Origin: Oegoconia quadripuncta
Lineage: Eukaryota; Arthropoda; Insecta; Lepidoptera; Autostichidae
Reading direction: 5' to 3'
Length of the DNA stretch: 64,000 bases
Assembly (NCBI GenBank): GCA_949316235.1
Contig: OX438744.1
Coordinates: 26,337,578-26,401,577 of the forward strand
Part shown: positions 31,445-41,425 of the stretch, one piece after another
How positions within the stretch are numbered: position 1 is the stretch's first letter
Layout of the letters: each line of letters begins with the position of its first letter
Translations under genes and position numbers: made by a program
Notes under the pieces: model-generated
Told to the model about the DNA's origin: nothing
Databases searched by the model: none
What the model saw: only the letters and a program-made list of their open reading frames with translations

Positions 31445-33865
31445 ATGGTGCTAACAGAATGCAGAATAAACCCATATAAACATATTCCTCAAATTGATAA
31501 TTATACGTCTTTTCACACAACTAATCATCTTAATCAATGTGACGGTGTAGTCATATATGTCAAAAACTCTTATGAAGCTAGTGTTAAGGAAATAAAACTT
31601 ATGCATGCATCGTGTTTACAAATCTCTGTACTTAATTTCATTATTCTCGGTATTTATCGGTCCCCCTCAAATAATAATGCAGAAAACTTTATCAATTCCC
31701 TAAATCTTCATCTAGAAACTATAAAAGCACACAAAAACATTGTACTAACAGGTGACATAAATATAAATCTCATACCAAGTATTAAAGAACAAACAGCACA
31801 GCGTACAAACAGGCTTAGTTACCTCAACATGGCAATGCACGGTTTGCTTCCAGGTCATTCACTGCCCACAAGAGATAGAAGCTGTTTAGATCATTTTATC
31901 TTAAAACTAGAAAAAAATAAAACAACCGCATCAATAGCCGTGTTAAGTACTACCGTCACAGATCACTTTATGATTCTTCTAAAGTTATCCAAAGTAGTAA
32001 GTCTCAATAAGTGTCCTAAAACTAAAACAACAACTGACTTTGAGAAAGCCCTAAACAGTCTATATAAAAGTAACCTATTAGATTTAATGACAATTGAGGA
32101 TCCCATTCAGTTAACTGAACAATTGATACACAAATTGAGAGAAAGCCTACTGAAAAATACTCTAACTTCACTGGTTCCTAGCAGGAGCCGCATTATCAAA
32201 CCTTGGATAACACCAGGCATCTTACGTTGCATTAGAAATAGAAATTACATGCAACAAAATCTAAAAACTGATCCTGAAAACGAAATACTAAAAATTACAT
32301 ATAGGAGATATCGTAATCACTATAATAACTTAATTAAGACATTAAAACATAAATATGAAAGAGAACAATTATGTAATGCTAACAAAAATCCCAAAACACT
32401 ATGCCATGCTATAAACAAGCTAACATACCGCAAATCAAATAAATCTCAATCTTTAGAACTGTTAGATATAAAAGTCTCACCCCTTGAATCGATAAATATT
32501 AGAAATAGTTACTTTGCCAATATTGGAAAATCATTAGCTGAAGATATTCTTCTGAAAAATTCTACGCAACAAATCAATTCCTCCAATAATCAATCAACTC
32601 CACACCTAATGTCATTCTTGGAAACTGATCCACGAGAGGTACATGGGATATTAATGAATCTTAAATCAGTAAGCGCTCCCGGATGGGACAACATATCAAC
32701 TAAATTCCTAAAATTTTCAAACAATTTAGTAGTTCCAATCATATCCCACTTGGCAAACTTATGTTTTAAACATGGAATTTTCCCAGCAGCTCTCAAGAAA
32801 GCAATTACTACCCCGGTATATAAGGGTGGTGACAGAGACGATCCTTGTAACTACAGGCCCATTGCTGTTTTACCTGCAATTTCCAAAATACTTGAAAAAC
32901 TCATAAATACGCGTTTAATAAATTACCTAAATAAGTTTAACATACTATCGAAATCACAATACGGATTCAGACAAGGATTATCAACAGAAGATGCTGTTTC
33001 TGCTTTAACTTCGCTTATTGTTAATCAAGTAGATAAAAACAAAAAATGTTTAACTGTTTTCTTAGATCTTAAAAAAGCTTTTGACACCGTCTCTGTCCCC
33101 ATCCTTATCCAAAGGCTTGAGAATATAGGTATCAGAGGTGTTCCTTTAGCATTGTTTAAAGATTACCTTCATGACCGAAAACAATGCGTTAAAATCGATA
33201 ATTATTCGAGCGATGGATCAGCTATAAACTTTGGAGTCCCACAAGGTAGTGTACTGGGTCCGACCTTATTCCTTATCTACATAAACAATCTATGTAACAT
33301 GGAACTCAGTGATGGACATATCTTCTCATACGCTGATGACACTGCTGTGGCTTTCACTGGAAACACCTGGGATGATGTACACAATTCTGCTGAACAGGGA
33401 TTAATTAAAATTGCTTATTGGCTCAATTCAAGTCTACTCACATTAAACACAACCAAAACTAATTACATATGCTTTAGTAAGTATATCCGAACACAACCAG
33501 AACATATTTATAACATAAAAATTCACACTTGCAGGAATTACCCAACGTCTACTTGCTCATGTACCCTAATTACTAAAGTTAGTAACATGAAATACCTGGG
33601 AGTAATGATTGACCAACGTTTGTCCTGGCACACACATTTGGAACTTATAATGAATAGAACAAGAAAGCTTACATGGACATTCAAGAAGCTGAGACATATT
33701 TGTACAAAAACCCTACTTAAACAAATTTACATCTCCATAGCGCAATCTGTTTTGGCTTATTGTATACCGGTGTGGGGTGGAGCCACAAAAATAAAATTTT
33801 TAGATTTGAGTAACTGGCTAAACACTAAAACCTATGACGAAATTGAAACACTGATGGCACATTAA
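31445..33865 (+). CDS. LINE-K ORF2: endonuclease / reverse transcriptase, truncated
   Basis: This is the polymerase of a non-LTR retrotransposon (CR1/jockey superfamily), 806 residues with no internal stop. Residues 1-180 are the C-terminal two thirds of an apurinic-type endonuclease: LTECR at 3-7, GDIN at 103-106, RSCLDH at 145-150, TDH at 172-174. Homology-like sequence (LNVSVDI) continues in frame upstream of the ATG to a stop at 31409, so the true N-terminus is lost and this ATG is only the first one available. The RT domain spans about 440-725: KGGDRDDPCNYRPIAVLP, FLDLKKAFD at 539-547, GVPQGSVLGP near 597-606, YADD at 629-632, NMKYLGVMID at 714-723. After YCIPVWGGATKIKFL (residue ~785) the sequence jumps to LSNWLNTKTYDEIETLM, which looks like the extreme C-terminus of this class. 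An in-frame deletion of roughly a hundred residues is inferred. The encoded RT core keeps its catalytic aspartates, but the endonuclease is incomplete. Confidence 0.9.
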   Translation: MVLTECRINPYKHIPQIDNYTSFHTTNHLNQCDGVVIYVKNSYEASVKEIKLMHASCLQISVLNFIILGIYRSPSNNNAENFINSLNLHLETIKAHKNIVLTGDININLIPSIKEQTAQRTNRLSYLNMAMHGLLPGHSLPTRDRSCLDHFILKLEKNKTTASIAVLSTTVTDHFMILLKLSKVVSLNKCPKTKTTTDFEKALNSLYKSNLLDLMTIEDPIQLTEQLIHKLRESLLKNTLTSLVPSRSRIIKPWITPGILRCIRNRNYMQQNLKTDPENEILKITYRRYRNHYNNLIKTLKHKYEREQLCNANKNPKTLCHAINKLTYRKSNKSQSLELLDIKVSPLESINIRNSYFANIGKSLAEDILLKNSTQQINSSNNQSTPHLMSFLETDPREVHGILMNLKSVSAPGWDNISTKFLKFSNNLVVPIISHLANLCFKHGIFPAALKKAITTPVYKGGDRDDPCNYRPIAVLPAISKILEKLINTRLINYLNKFNILSKSQYGFRQGLSTEDAVSALTSLIVNQVDKNKKCLTVFLDLKKAFDTVSVPILIQRLENIGIRGVPLALFKDYLHDRKQCVKIDNYSSDGSAINFGVPQGSVLGPTLFLIYINNLCNMELSDGHIFSYADDTAVAFTGNTWDDVHNSAEQGLIKIAYWLNSSLLTLNTTKTNYICFSKYIRTQPEHIYNIKIHTCRNYPTSTCSCTLITKVSNMKYLGVMIDQRLSWHTHLELIMNRTRKLTWTFKKLRHICTKTLLKQIYISIAQSVLAYCIPVWGGATKIKFLDLSNWLNTKTYDEIETLMAH

Positions 33866-33936
33866 ATAAATAAATACACTCTTCAATTATACCACTCATT
33901 TCCCTATCATCAGGCTGCAGTAGCACTATAAATATA

Positions 33937-33982
33937 TACACACTCATACACTCATACACACACACTCATACACACACACGCT

Positions 33983-34057
<75 letters not shown>

Positions 34058-34064
34058 TCACACT

Positions 34065-34111
<47 letters not shown>

Positions 34112-34168
34112 TCACACTCATACACACACACACTTATACACAAACACATACTCGCACACACATATACA
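33937..34168. repeat. CA microsatellite in LINE-K 3' UTR
   Basis: About 230 bp of (CA)n is interspersed with CACTCATA units. It lies between the ORF stop and the tail. Confidence 0.95.
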
Positions 34169-34400
34169 TAACAAATTAGTTTTTATTACATTTTTATTTT
34201 ATTCTTATTTATAAGTAGCTATTAACCTATGTCACCTTAACCTTGATTGGACATTTATTTAACGTTGAGTTATGGAAGAGCGGAGCCTCCTAACACAGGT
34301 ATTTTATACTTAAAAGGAGACCCCCGATACCTCATTGATTGTTTTATTAAGGTACTGAAATAAACATTTTTTCATTTTTTTCATTTTTCATTTTCATTAG

Positions 34401-34799
34401 GAAGCCAAACTTGTTAAGTGGCATGTGTCCAGACCGAAGCCTATATGCTAAAACAATGATTTGGAAGTTACAGTGGCAGTGAGCAAGGCACACAGCTCGA
34501 AGAGCTGCTGATCTGAGTACCTAATATAAGTCGATATTTTTGGAGAAAAACTATTAAACAAACTATTATATAGTATTAATTTTAGGCGTATAGGCGTATC
34601 AGTGGCGTAACAGTCTCGGCAGACTGGTTTGAAGCAGTGGCCTAATTATATTATACTAGTCTATACATTCACAGTCTCACTATATCCATATTCTGACGTA
34701 TTTATTTATAATACTATTACGTAATTATTATTTTGTATATTTACACTACACTACACATACACTAACCCGACTGTAATTATTTATTATTATTCTGCTCAT
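34401..34799. other. Unassigned, possible LINE remnant
   Basis: The first ~90 bp translates with scattered residues (PNLLSGMCPDRSLYAKTMIW) but has no motif. No shared repeat was found. Confidence 0.35.
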
Positions 34800-35042
34800 T
34801 ATTGTACCTCACGTGGCGTCCGTGCGTCACTGGCCATTTGGGGGCACTGAAAACCAGCGCTGTGATTCCTCGCAGCATGAGCTGAGTGCTAATCCATTTG
34901 TGCACGCCGCAACACGTGACAGCATTGTCGGGATCTTCTTCATAATTGTATTTCTATTTTAGCTATAATTTACTACTTCTATGTTTTTGAATCGTGTTGT
35001 GGCGTTCATAATAAACTATTCTTATTCTTATTATAATTTAAT
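34800..35042 (+). repeat. Rep-J-like LINE 3' end, TTATTC tail
   Basis: CACTGAAAACCAGCG, GAGCTGAGTGCTAATCCATT, TTGTGCACGCCGCA and a (TTATTC)n-like end parallel 45245-45483 and 63195-63424. Confidence 0.6.
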
Positions 35043-37087
35043 ATATAGATACAACGGAAAAATCTTCCGCATTTCAGCATTTAATACCCGCTCCCGTTTT
35101 TGGTGTAACACGGGATTCGATCCACCCAATGTTTGCGAGGCTCATATTTGTCACCGAAGCTAATATACGCCTTATTTGTTGTTTGTTTTATTGGTGTAAT
35201 CACTTTCACGTCTCGTTATTATTAGTATATCTATCTGTAATGCCGAGTTTGTTTATATATTTCAATAAGGAAAACAGAACAATACGGTTTTTTTATGCAC
35301 AACTGTTTAGCACTCGACCACAATTTATGAAAAGGTATTTAGAATTTTACGCGTATATCATTTAGTACGACTCAGCTTTTGTGATAACTTAACACTGAGA
35401 AAGGCACTCTAATTATATTTTTATGAGCAAAGTCATAAAACATTGCTAATTTTATGTTTTCCTTTTTTCAGGTATGTTCGACGGGTTTTTCTTCATTGTG
35501 GTTCCGGTGGACGAGCACAGTTACCATCCAAGGTCATATTAAATATCTACTACCTACTAGCTCTAGGAAAATCTCCTACTGAAGAAAGAAGAGGCTCAAG
35601 AAATTCTTATACAAATCTAAACGCATGGCAGTTAACAGGCCAAGTTCTCAAAAAAAGATATCGTACGCCATGCACTATTTTACACTAATATTTTGAGTAA
35701 CTTTTGATCACCACCACCAGCTCTTAATATTTTATTTTGATCAAATAGTTATCAAACCATCAAACAAAATCATTTATTGTTGATACATAGGTCGTATAAT
35801 ACAGTTATGTTATAAAAAAATTGACAGAGCTGTGTGATCTGTCAATTAGTATATTTATCATTAGACAATATTATTCAAATTTCAAAACTGTAACTATAAT
35901 ATATCCTGACATAAGACATGAAAAAATCCAATTTTGGCATCCTCACAAACTTACTCACTGACTAGTTCAACAGACCGGTCTAAATCAAGGAAGCGAACGT
36001 TGTCATAAAACATTTTAAACTAAATAAAACTTGTTATAATATTAAACAAATAGTACATAATCTTAAAATATTACAAATATTACAGCTACTATGCCAATTT
36101 ATTAAATTTTTGTACATCATGTAGGTCTCATTGAAATCATTTACTTAAAATTTTATTGTGAAAAGTCATCAAAAGTAAACAATGTATTTCGGTTTTGTTG
36201 CTTGAAATAAGTTATTAAACCTTAGCATTGAATTTAGATTTCAACTGTTTTGTATAAATAAGAACTTGGCTACGTTTTAACATTAATGTTTTTGATGGGA
36301 TTAGTATTTTTGTTGTACTCATAAAAAAATAACTTTATTAACACTGACTAAACTTAGAAGTTTGTTTAGTAAATGTTATAATTATTCGTCACGTCAAGGT
36401 CCTGCAATGGTACAAATACATTTAATTTATTGTTAATATTCAAAAAGTGCAGAACCGAAGCCGCACGAATATAACTTGTATTTTTCTCCCTCGACATTAT
36501 TGAAAACGTGACCTTCTAATGTCGGTATTAGTCTGTTAGGAAATATCGCCGATTCGTAGGGCAGAGTCATTTCCTCTCATGGAGCCCGAGGGACCGATTC
36601 CGTGCTCAGATCGCTCCTTAGGCGGCCATGTTTTTCACACCGCTCTTTGTGTAGACAATATTTGGTCCACACTTTGTCGTCGTATGATATACGACCTCTT
36701 TGTGTCCGCCGGTTTTCCGGGTTTGCGATAGATGGCGCTATAATTCAAGCACATCAAGTAGTTAGCATTGAAAACGATTGGGTATGAACGGAACGCATAT
36801 TTATTATGTATTTTTTAAGAATCTATAAATATTTTCTTCATTGTTCAACCGCTACAAATTGATAATACAACGAACTACAATAGTCCTTTTCTATATTTAA
36901 ACAAAGAGTTTATTGCCTTGCACACCTCGTACAGTATAATGAAGAGAAAAACATACAAGTCAATAATAACAAAATAATAAACACAAGTGACTCATAAAAC
37001 CAACAAGACCTAATATATAACTTTAACAAATACAAAACAGAGATTTAGACAATGATTTAAATACTTTCAAAAAAGTGTATTTAAATT
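35043..37087. other. Longest stretch without recognised repeats
   Basis: About 2 kb holds no copy of any family seen in the window. It is the best place to look for host regulatory or exonic sequence. Possible clues are a polypyrimidine-CAG acceptor at 35461-35471, a moderately GC-rich block at 36540-36790, and TTTATTG motifs near 35771 and 36910 that could be reverse-strand poly-A signals. I could not build a gene model. Confidence 0.45.
35472..35546 (+). CDS. Possible terminal exon (very weak)
   Basis: CCTTTTTTCAG precedes GTATGTTCGACGGG. The frame reads MFDGFFFIVVPVDEHSYHPR and then SY and a stop. This is compatible with a 3'-terminal exon after a good acceptor, but the length is short and no upstream exon was found. 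Confidence 0.12.
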
Positions 37088-37414
37088 ATTCTTTTTTATG
37101 CACAGCGGGTTAGCAATTGACCTCAATCACACCTGATGTTAAGTGAAGATGAGGCCGAAAATGGAAGCGTACTGACCCGGAAACCCAAATATTTGGGGAA
37201 CTATCTTATTTCTGACAACCGGAACACAACAATGCTATTAACATTGCTGTTTGGCGGCAGATTTAGATAAGATGGTGGTTGCTAGCCAGGCGGACATTTA
37301 AAATGCCCTACCACCAACCAAACCGAGTACTAAATATGTACCCCGCTGTGGATCGAAGCCGCGACCTCCGATTCGTAAACCCTATGTTATTTACATTGAG
37401 CCACGGAGCCGGTT
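37088..37414 (-). mobile_element. SINE-A, full-length, reverse
   Basis: It is complete, with a short deletion where others read CCCCAACACATTTGGGGGAC. The head reads GAGCCACGGAGCCGG. Confidence 0.9.
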
Positions 37415-37529
37415 TACCTAAACATAATTCTATATCTTCGTCTTCAAACAGGACTAACTACTTTACGCCCGGAAATGCTAACTATATGCTGTCGGGTTTT
37501 CGTCGTGTCGGATAAATTACTGAATACAC

Positions 37530-37765
37530 GATTTACATACATACATAACGTCACGACCTTTTTCCCAAATGAGGTGGTCAAATATATACCAAACAATAGT
37601 GTTTGGGTGTACCGAACATTAAAGTTTATTGATTGAATCAACGTCCAAGGTTCATCTTATGAAATATACAGAAATGCACACGTGACAGAGGATGAGCCCG
37701 TCGCAGTTCAAACGTGCAAATCTATAGATGTTTTTGGTGGAAAGTTCCTTAGTCGCTTTTACAAC
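37530..37765 (-). repeat. Rep-L, reverse
   Basis: Blocks GTCACGACCTTTTTCCCAAA, GAAATATACAGAAATGCACA, CGTGACAGAGGATGAGCCC and TTAGTCGCTTTTACAACACC match 47425-47665 in complement. Confidence 0.7.
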
Positions 37766-38148
37766 ACCCACGGGAAGAGATGGGTTTGGTTGCATTCTAT
37801 TTGACTACCGAAATCACAATACAATTTATTGATGGTTTAATCTGTATAATATGGCGACATCAACATGTTCTTGCCTTAATGGACAAGGATGGAGGGAGTG
37901 AAAGCAATTCGTCTGGGCTCAGCAGTTAATTCAAGAAATCCAATTATGAAACAACATTAAGAGTTTAGAGGAGGCACTAAAGTCGTCTAACTTGTGAAGT
38001 TGTTAATGTGGTAACGGCCCTTGTACGGAATACGCACTACGGTAACGCTAAGTATTTTCAAGGATTCCGCAATTAACGTGGGTAGGTTCTATTTGCAAAT
38101 AACCGAAAGTAATAAGTATCTTGTATATGGGATTCCTCATAAACTGAC
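37766..38148. other. Unassigned sequence
   Basis: Nothing was recognised. Confidence 0.4.
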
Positions 38149-38485
38149 TTTTTTTTTTTTATATACATAACGGGTTGGTACTTGACCTCAATCACACCTG
38201 ATGTTAAGTGAAGATGAGGTCGAAGATGGAAGCGTATTGACCCGGAAACCCCAACACATTTGGGGCACTGGCTATCTTATCTCTGACAACCGGAACACGA
38301 CAATGCTATTAACATTGCTGCTTGGCGGCAAATTTAGATAAGATGGTGGTAGCTAGTCAGGCGGACATTTAAAATGCCCTACCACCAACCAAACCGAGTA
38401 CTTAAACATGTACCCCGCTGGGGATCGAACCCGCGACCTCCGAATCGTAAACCCAATGTTGTTTACATTGAGCCACGGAGGCGGC
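38149..38485 (-). mobile_element. SINE-A, full-length, reverse
   Basis: The copy is intact, with all blocks and a canonical head. Confidence 0.92.
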
Positions 38486-38589
38486 TGACTGACTTACACG
38501 TGGCCACTGTTGGGGTACATCCTCTTCTCACTGGGAGGGGGTATGAGCTATCAACCACGCGGGCCTAGTATGGATGGATTGATGGATTT

Positions 38590-39325
38590 GTGTCAGATTC
38601 TCGCGCGTTCGATAATTACTGTCAATAGACATCCATATGTTTAACACTTTTGTACAGCCTTATTAGTATGAAAAAGATAGATATACCAATATCTATCGAC
38701 AGGTCCCGCCTCCACACTCCTCCCACTGTAACTCCTGTAAGCCAGGATCAACAGTGGTACTCTGCACAGCGCCTACTGAAGGTAGACGGTGCCCTACGTG
38801 ATTCTATTGCTACCTTGGACCCCAGACTAATTAAAGAAAGGAATAGGATGTGTAAGTAGGAAAAGAAGTTTCCCAACTTCCCCCCTCGGCAAATGGAAGT
38901 GTAGCCAATGAAATGCAAACGGCAGTAATGCCAACCCTATGGGGAAGGAGGTCGAGTGAAGCTCGGCCCCCTGCTTTGTATACATCACGGACTGCGCCTA
39001 GATGCAGTGAGCGGGACGGTAGCAGAAGGCTACCGCGAGTAGTAGTGCCAGTAATGTGAGTGACAAAAACGCTTCAAAGCTTAGAAATTGTGTCTGTTCA
39101 GGTCGTTGTAGAACACCGGACGGACTACTGAATTTAGATCTATCGACAGTGAAATGTCGAGCGCGCGAGAATAGGGGCCCAGGGCTCTAATTCTCGCGTA
39201 GGCGACATTTCACTTTCTATAGACATTGGCATGTCTATCTCTTTCACACTTATAAGCGAGTGTAAAAGTGACAAACTTATCGATATCGTTAAAAACTCGA
39301 ACGCTTGAGAATCACACAGAGAGGG
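38590..39325. mobile_element. Foldback element FB-2 split by Rep-P
   Basis: After removing 38703-39137, the left arm (about 38603-38702 plus 39150-39177) is the inverted complement of the right arm (about 39178-39318), with almost no loop at GGGGCCCAGGGC. Shared blocks in order are GATTCTC..GCGTTCGA, CACTTTT, AAGATAGATATACCAAT / AGATAGACATGCCAAT, AGTGAAATGTCG and GCGAGAAT. It has no coding sequence. The class is unknown. Confidence 0.8.
38703..39137 (+). mobile_element. Rep-P insertion with 12-bp duplication
   Basis: It is flanked by ATCTATCGACAG at 38691-38702 and 39138-39149. A readable stretch RSRLHTPPTVTPVSQDQQWY, then RLLKVDGALRDSIATLDPRL ends in stops. From general knowledge this resembles non-structural parts of a lepidopteran LINE. 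Other copies lie at 7365-7550 and 42176-42345. It has no A tail. Confidence 0.75.
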
Positions 39326-39494
39326 CCAATCTCGGTAAGTCTGAACGTTAATAGCAAAACTAAGTCATAACAAAAAACTTTACGTTAAGCACATTTCGTA
39401 TCGCACTAATCATTTATCAATAGATAAGTAAGAAAAGGTGTTTAATAATATATAATTCGACGAAGAAAAAAAAGAAAATAATGGACTGGATATC

Positions 39495-39807
39495 GCCGAG
39501 CAGTTCATGTTCACAATTCTTTTCATATCGCTAGATAGTCGAACATTTTGTAATGGCCATTGGCACATAGTTTCCGTTTCATGGTCGTGTTAAATTTATT
39601 TAAAGGCAAATTTTGAATGTCTACCGGAACCTTATTATAAAAGCGTTTACATTGTCCCTTGAATGACTTAACTTTGTGTAAGCGACGGCTATGAACAGTA
39701 AGTTTATTTTTATATCTTGTATTTACATTGTGTATTTAAACAGTTGCAGATTCTTTCTTACGTGGAAAACTTAACGTTTCGTAAATATATTGTGATGCCA
39801 AAGTTAA
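39495..39807 (-). pseudogene. LINE-D-like fragment, split by MITE-T
   Basis: The reverse strand reads LASQYIYETLSFPRKKESAT, then INTRYKNKLTVHSRRLHKVK-like residues and GQCKRFYNKVPVDIQNLPLN. This matches the 27165-28085 type with frame breaks. It resumes at 40229-40262 after MITE-T. Confidence 0.8.
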
Positions 39808-39809
39808 TA

Positions 39810-40226
39810 TTAGGTCCTTACCTATGAAATTGGCGTTTTGTATGAAGAATTTCTTTAAGACTGTTTTCTCCATACAAACATTTTTGATTTTTTTTGGGAA
39901 CGGCAAATCCAAATTTAGCTAAACTTTGTGTGTATTATCGGATAACATTAAGTTAAGTATGTGTTAATTTTTAAAAGTAACCGCTTTAAAAAACTTTCAG
40001 CGAATCTAAGAAATGATTATGGGAAGCACATGAAAAGAGCTCTGTTCAAATTTTTTTTATTATGTGATTTAGCCCAGAAATTAAAAAATATTTCATGTGA
40101 AACTTTGAAATAATATTCCATTTTCCAAAAAAAAAAACAAATTTGAATATAGCTTTGAAAATCGCAGGAATTGGTACATATGATTAACGAAGAAAAAAAA
40201 CTCCAATTTCATAGGTAAAGATCCAA
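39810..40226 (+). mobile_element. MITE-T, inserted in LINE-D
   Basis: Full-length, 417 bp. The TIRs TTAGGTCCTTACCTATGAAA and TTGGATCTTTACCTATGAAA (mirror) lie between TA at 39808-39809 and 40227-40228. Removing it with one TA restores LINE-D sequence GTTAATA|TGTTGATTT, so the TA duplication is confirmed by the host repeat. Confidence 0.92.
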
Positions 40227-40228
40227 TA

Positions 40229-40262
40229 TGTTGATTTCCTGAAATTTATACCTTAGAGATAC
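40229..40262 (-). pseudogene. LINE-D-like fragment, other side of MITE-T
   Basis: GTTGATTTCCTGAAATTTAT...CTTAGAGAT corresponds to the KFKEINIL / SLRD coding region on the reverse strand. Confidence 0.7.
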
Positions 40263-40310
40263 TCGTAACTTGTAGATCGCACACATTACAAATGGTACAA
40301 TTTATTTCAT

Positions 40311-40502
40311 TACTAGCTTTCCGCTTCGTCCGCGGGTAAATAAATAATAACAAGGTATAATTTATCGGGATAAAAAATATCCTTTAGTCCAGGGTATAAT
40401 CTACCTATATACCAAATTTCATCCAAATCCGTTCATCCGTTTCGCCGTGATTGACCAACAAACAAACATCCAAACTTTCGCATTTATAATATTAGTTAAA
40501 TT
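40311..40502 (+). repeat. Rep-G, near full-length
   Basis: It starts CTAGCTTTCCGCTTCGTCCG and ends CGCATTTATAATATTAGT, with all middle blocks. Confidence 0.75.
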
Positions 40503-40511
40503 AGATTTTGA

Positions 40512-40655
40512 AATGAAAAAGTCTGGCATGTAAGCGAGTTGGTTAAGTCCATGGATGATTATCATCCAAATAGTCTGATATTTTGCTTTGTTAAAAAGAT
40601 TCTGTTATAAAGTATTCTTAAAGTTATTGAAAGGAAGACTCTGCATGACCATTAC
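40512..40655 (-). pseudogene. LINE-D fragment
   Basis: CCATGGATGATTATCATCCA, AATAGTCTGATATTTT and TCTTAAAGTTATTGAAAGG match the C-terminal coding end as in 1030-1140. Confidence 0.75.
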
Positions 40656-40894
40656 CTCTACAAAACGTAGTTACTCCTGTTATTTTCGTATAAACATTAT
40701 ATTATATTCTCTATTTAGAATATTAAATGAAATTTCACTGGTATAGACAGTGAATGATTTATGCTAATACTAACGACTACATGGCGTGCTTACCTCTTCC
40801 GACGTCACCCGACTGTCGCATTGGTAGTATTATAGTATTAACGATGGTCGGATTTGATCCGCGGGTAACAAAGTCGGTCGGAGTATGCGTTGTA

Positions 40895-41425
40895 TCAGAC
40901 AGCGGTCTCTCATCATTTTCCTGCCGTTATCCCACTCTGGATGGAGTCGGCACAACATGTCTTCCTCTTCTACTCTCCTCTATCAGCCTCCATACTCACC
41001 ACCTTCACACACATATCATTGCTCACGCAGTCTACCCACAACTTCTTCAGTCTTCCTCTACCTCTGTATCCCTCCACATTCATACTTAGCACTCGTCTCG
41101 TTAGTTTCGCTTCCACCTTAGACTTCATCTTCACTTAACATCAGGTGTGATTGAGGTCAAGTACCAACTCGTTCTGCATAAAAAAAAAGCACTCGTTTCG
41201 TTACGTGTCTTTCATCCCTCCTCATAATGTGTCCAAACCATGCTAACCTATTACTCTTCAACTTTTCTGTTATTGGCGCCACTTTCAGACTTCCTCTGAT
41301 ATACTCAGTCCTGATTTTATCCATTCTAGTCACACCACATATCAATCTTAGCATTCTCATCTCTGCCACATGCATTCTACTTTCATCCGTCACTTTCATT
41401 GCCCAACATCACCCAACATGGTGAC
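40895..41425 (-). pseudogene. RTE-like LINE C-terminus split by SINE-A tail
   Basis: The reverse frame reads VTDESRMHVAEMRMLRLICG, then VTRMDKIRTEYIRGSLKVAP and KLKSNRLAWFGHIMRRDERH. After the SINE-A tail (41104-41188) it continues as NVEGYRGRGRLKKLWVDCVS and ...EWKRKTCCAD-type residues. The EMRMLR...RLxWxGHxxRR and GRGRPxxxW patterns are characteristic of RTE/BovB-like polymerase C-termini. It is truncated and has no catalytic domain. Confidence 0.82.
41104..41188 (+). mobile_element. SINE-A tail insertion, 15-bp duplication
   Basis: Only the last 85 bp of SINE-A was inserted, ending in nine A. It is flanked by GCACTCGTCTCGTTA (41089-41103) and GCACTCGTTTCGTTA (41189-41203), one mismatch. 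It is therefore a 5'-truncated primary insertion rather than a decayed full copy. Confidence 0.88.

Larger units (their letters stand above)
31370..34400 (+). mobile_element. LINE-K element, 5'-truncated
   Basis: This is the whole element: a short 5' remnant, the 806-residue ORF, a 3' UTR that includes a CA-rich tract, and a (TTTTCA)n tail at about 34367-34400. No ORF1 is present. A target-site duplication could not be identified with confidence. Confidence 0.85.

Noticed and set aside
33937..34168. CA tract as Z-DNA or regulatory element
   Set aside because: It lies in the LINE-K 3' UTR and is most simply a microsatellite expansion.
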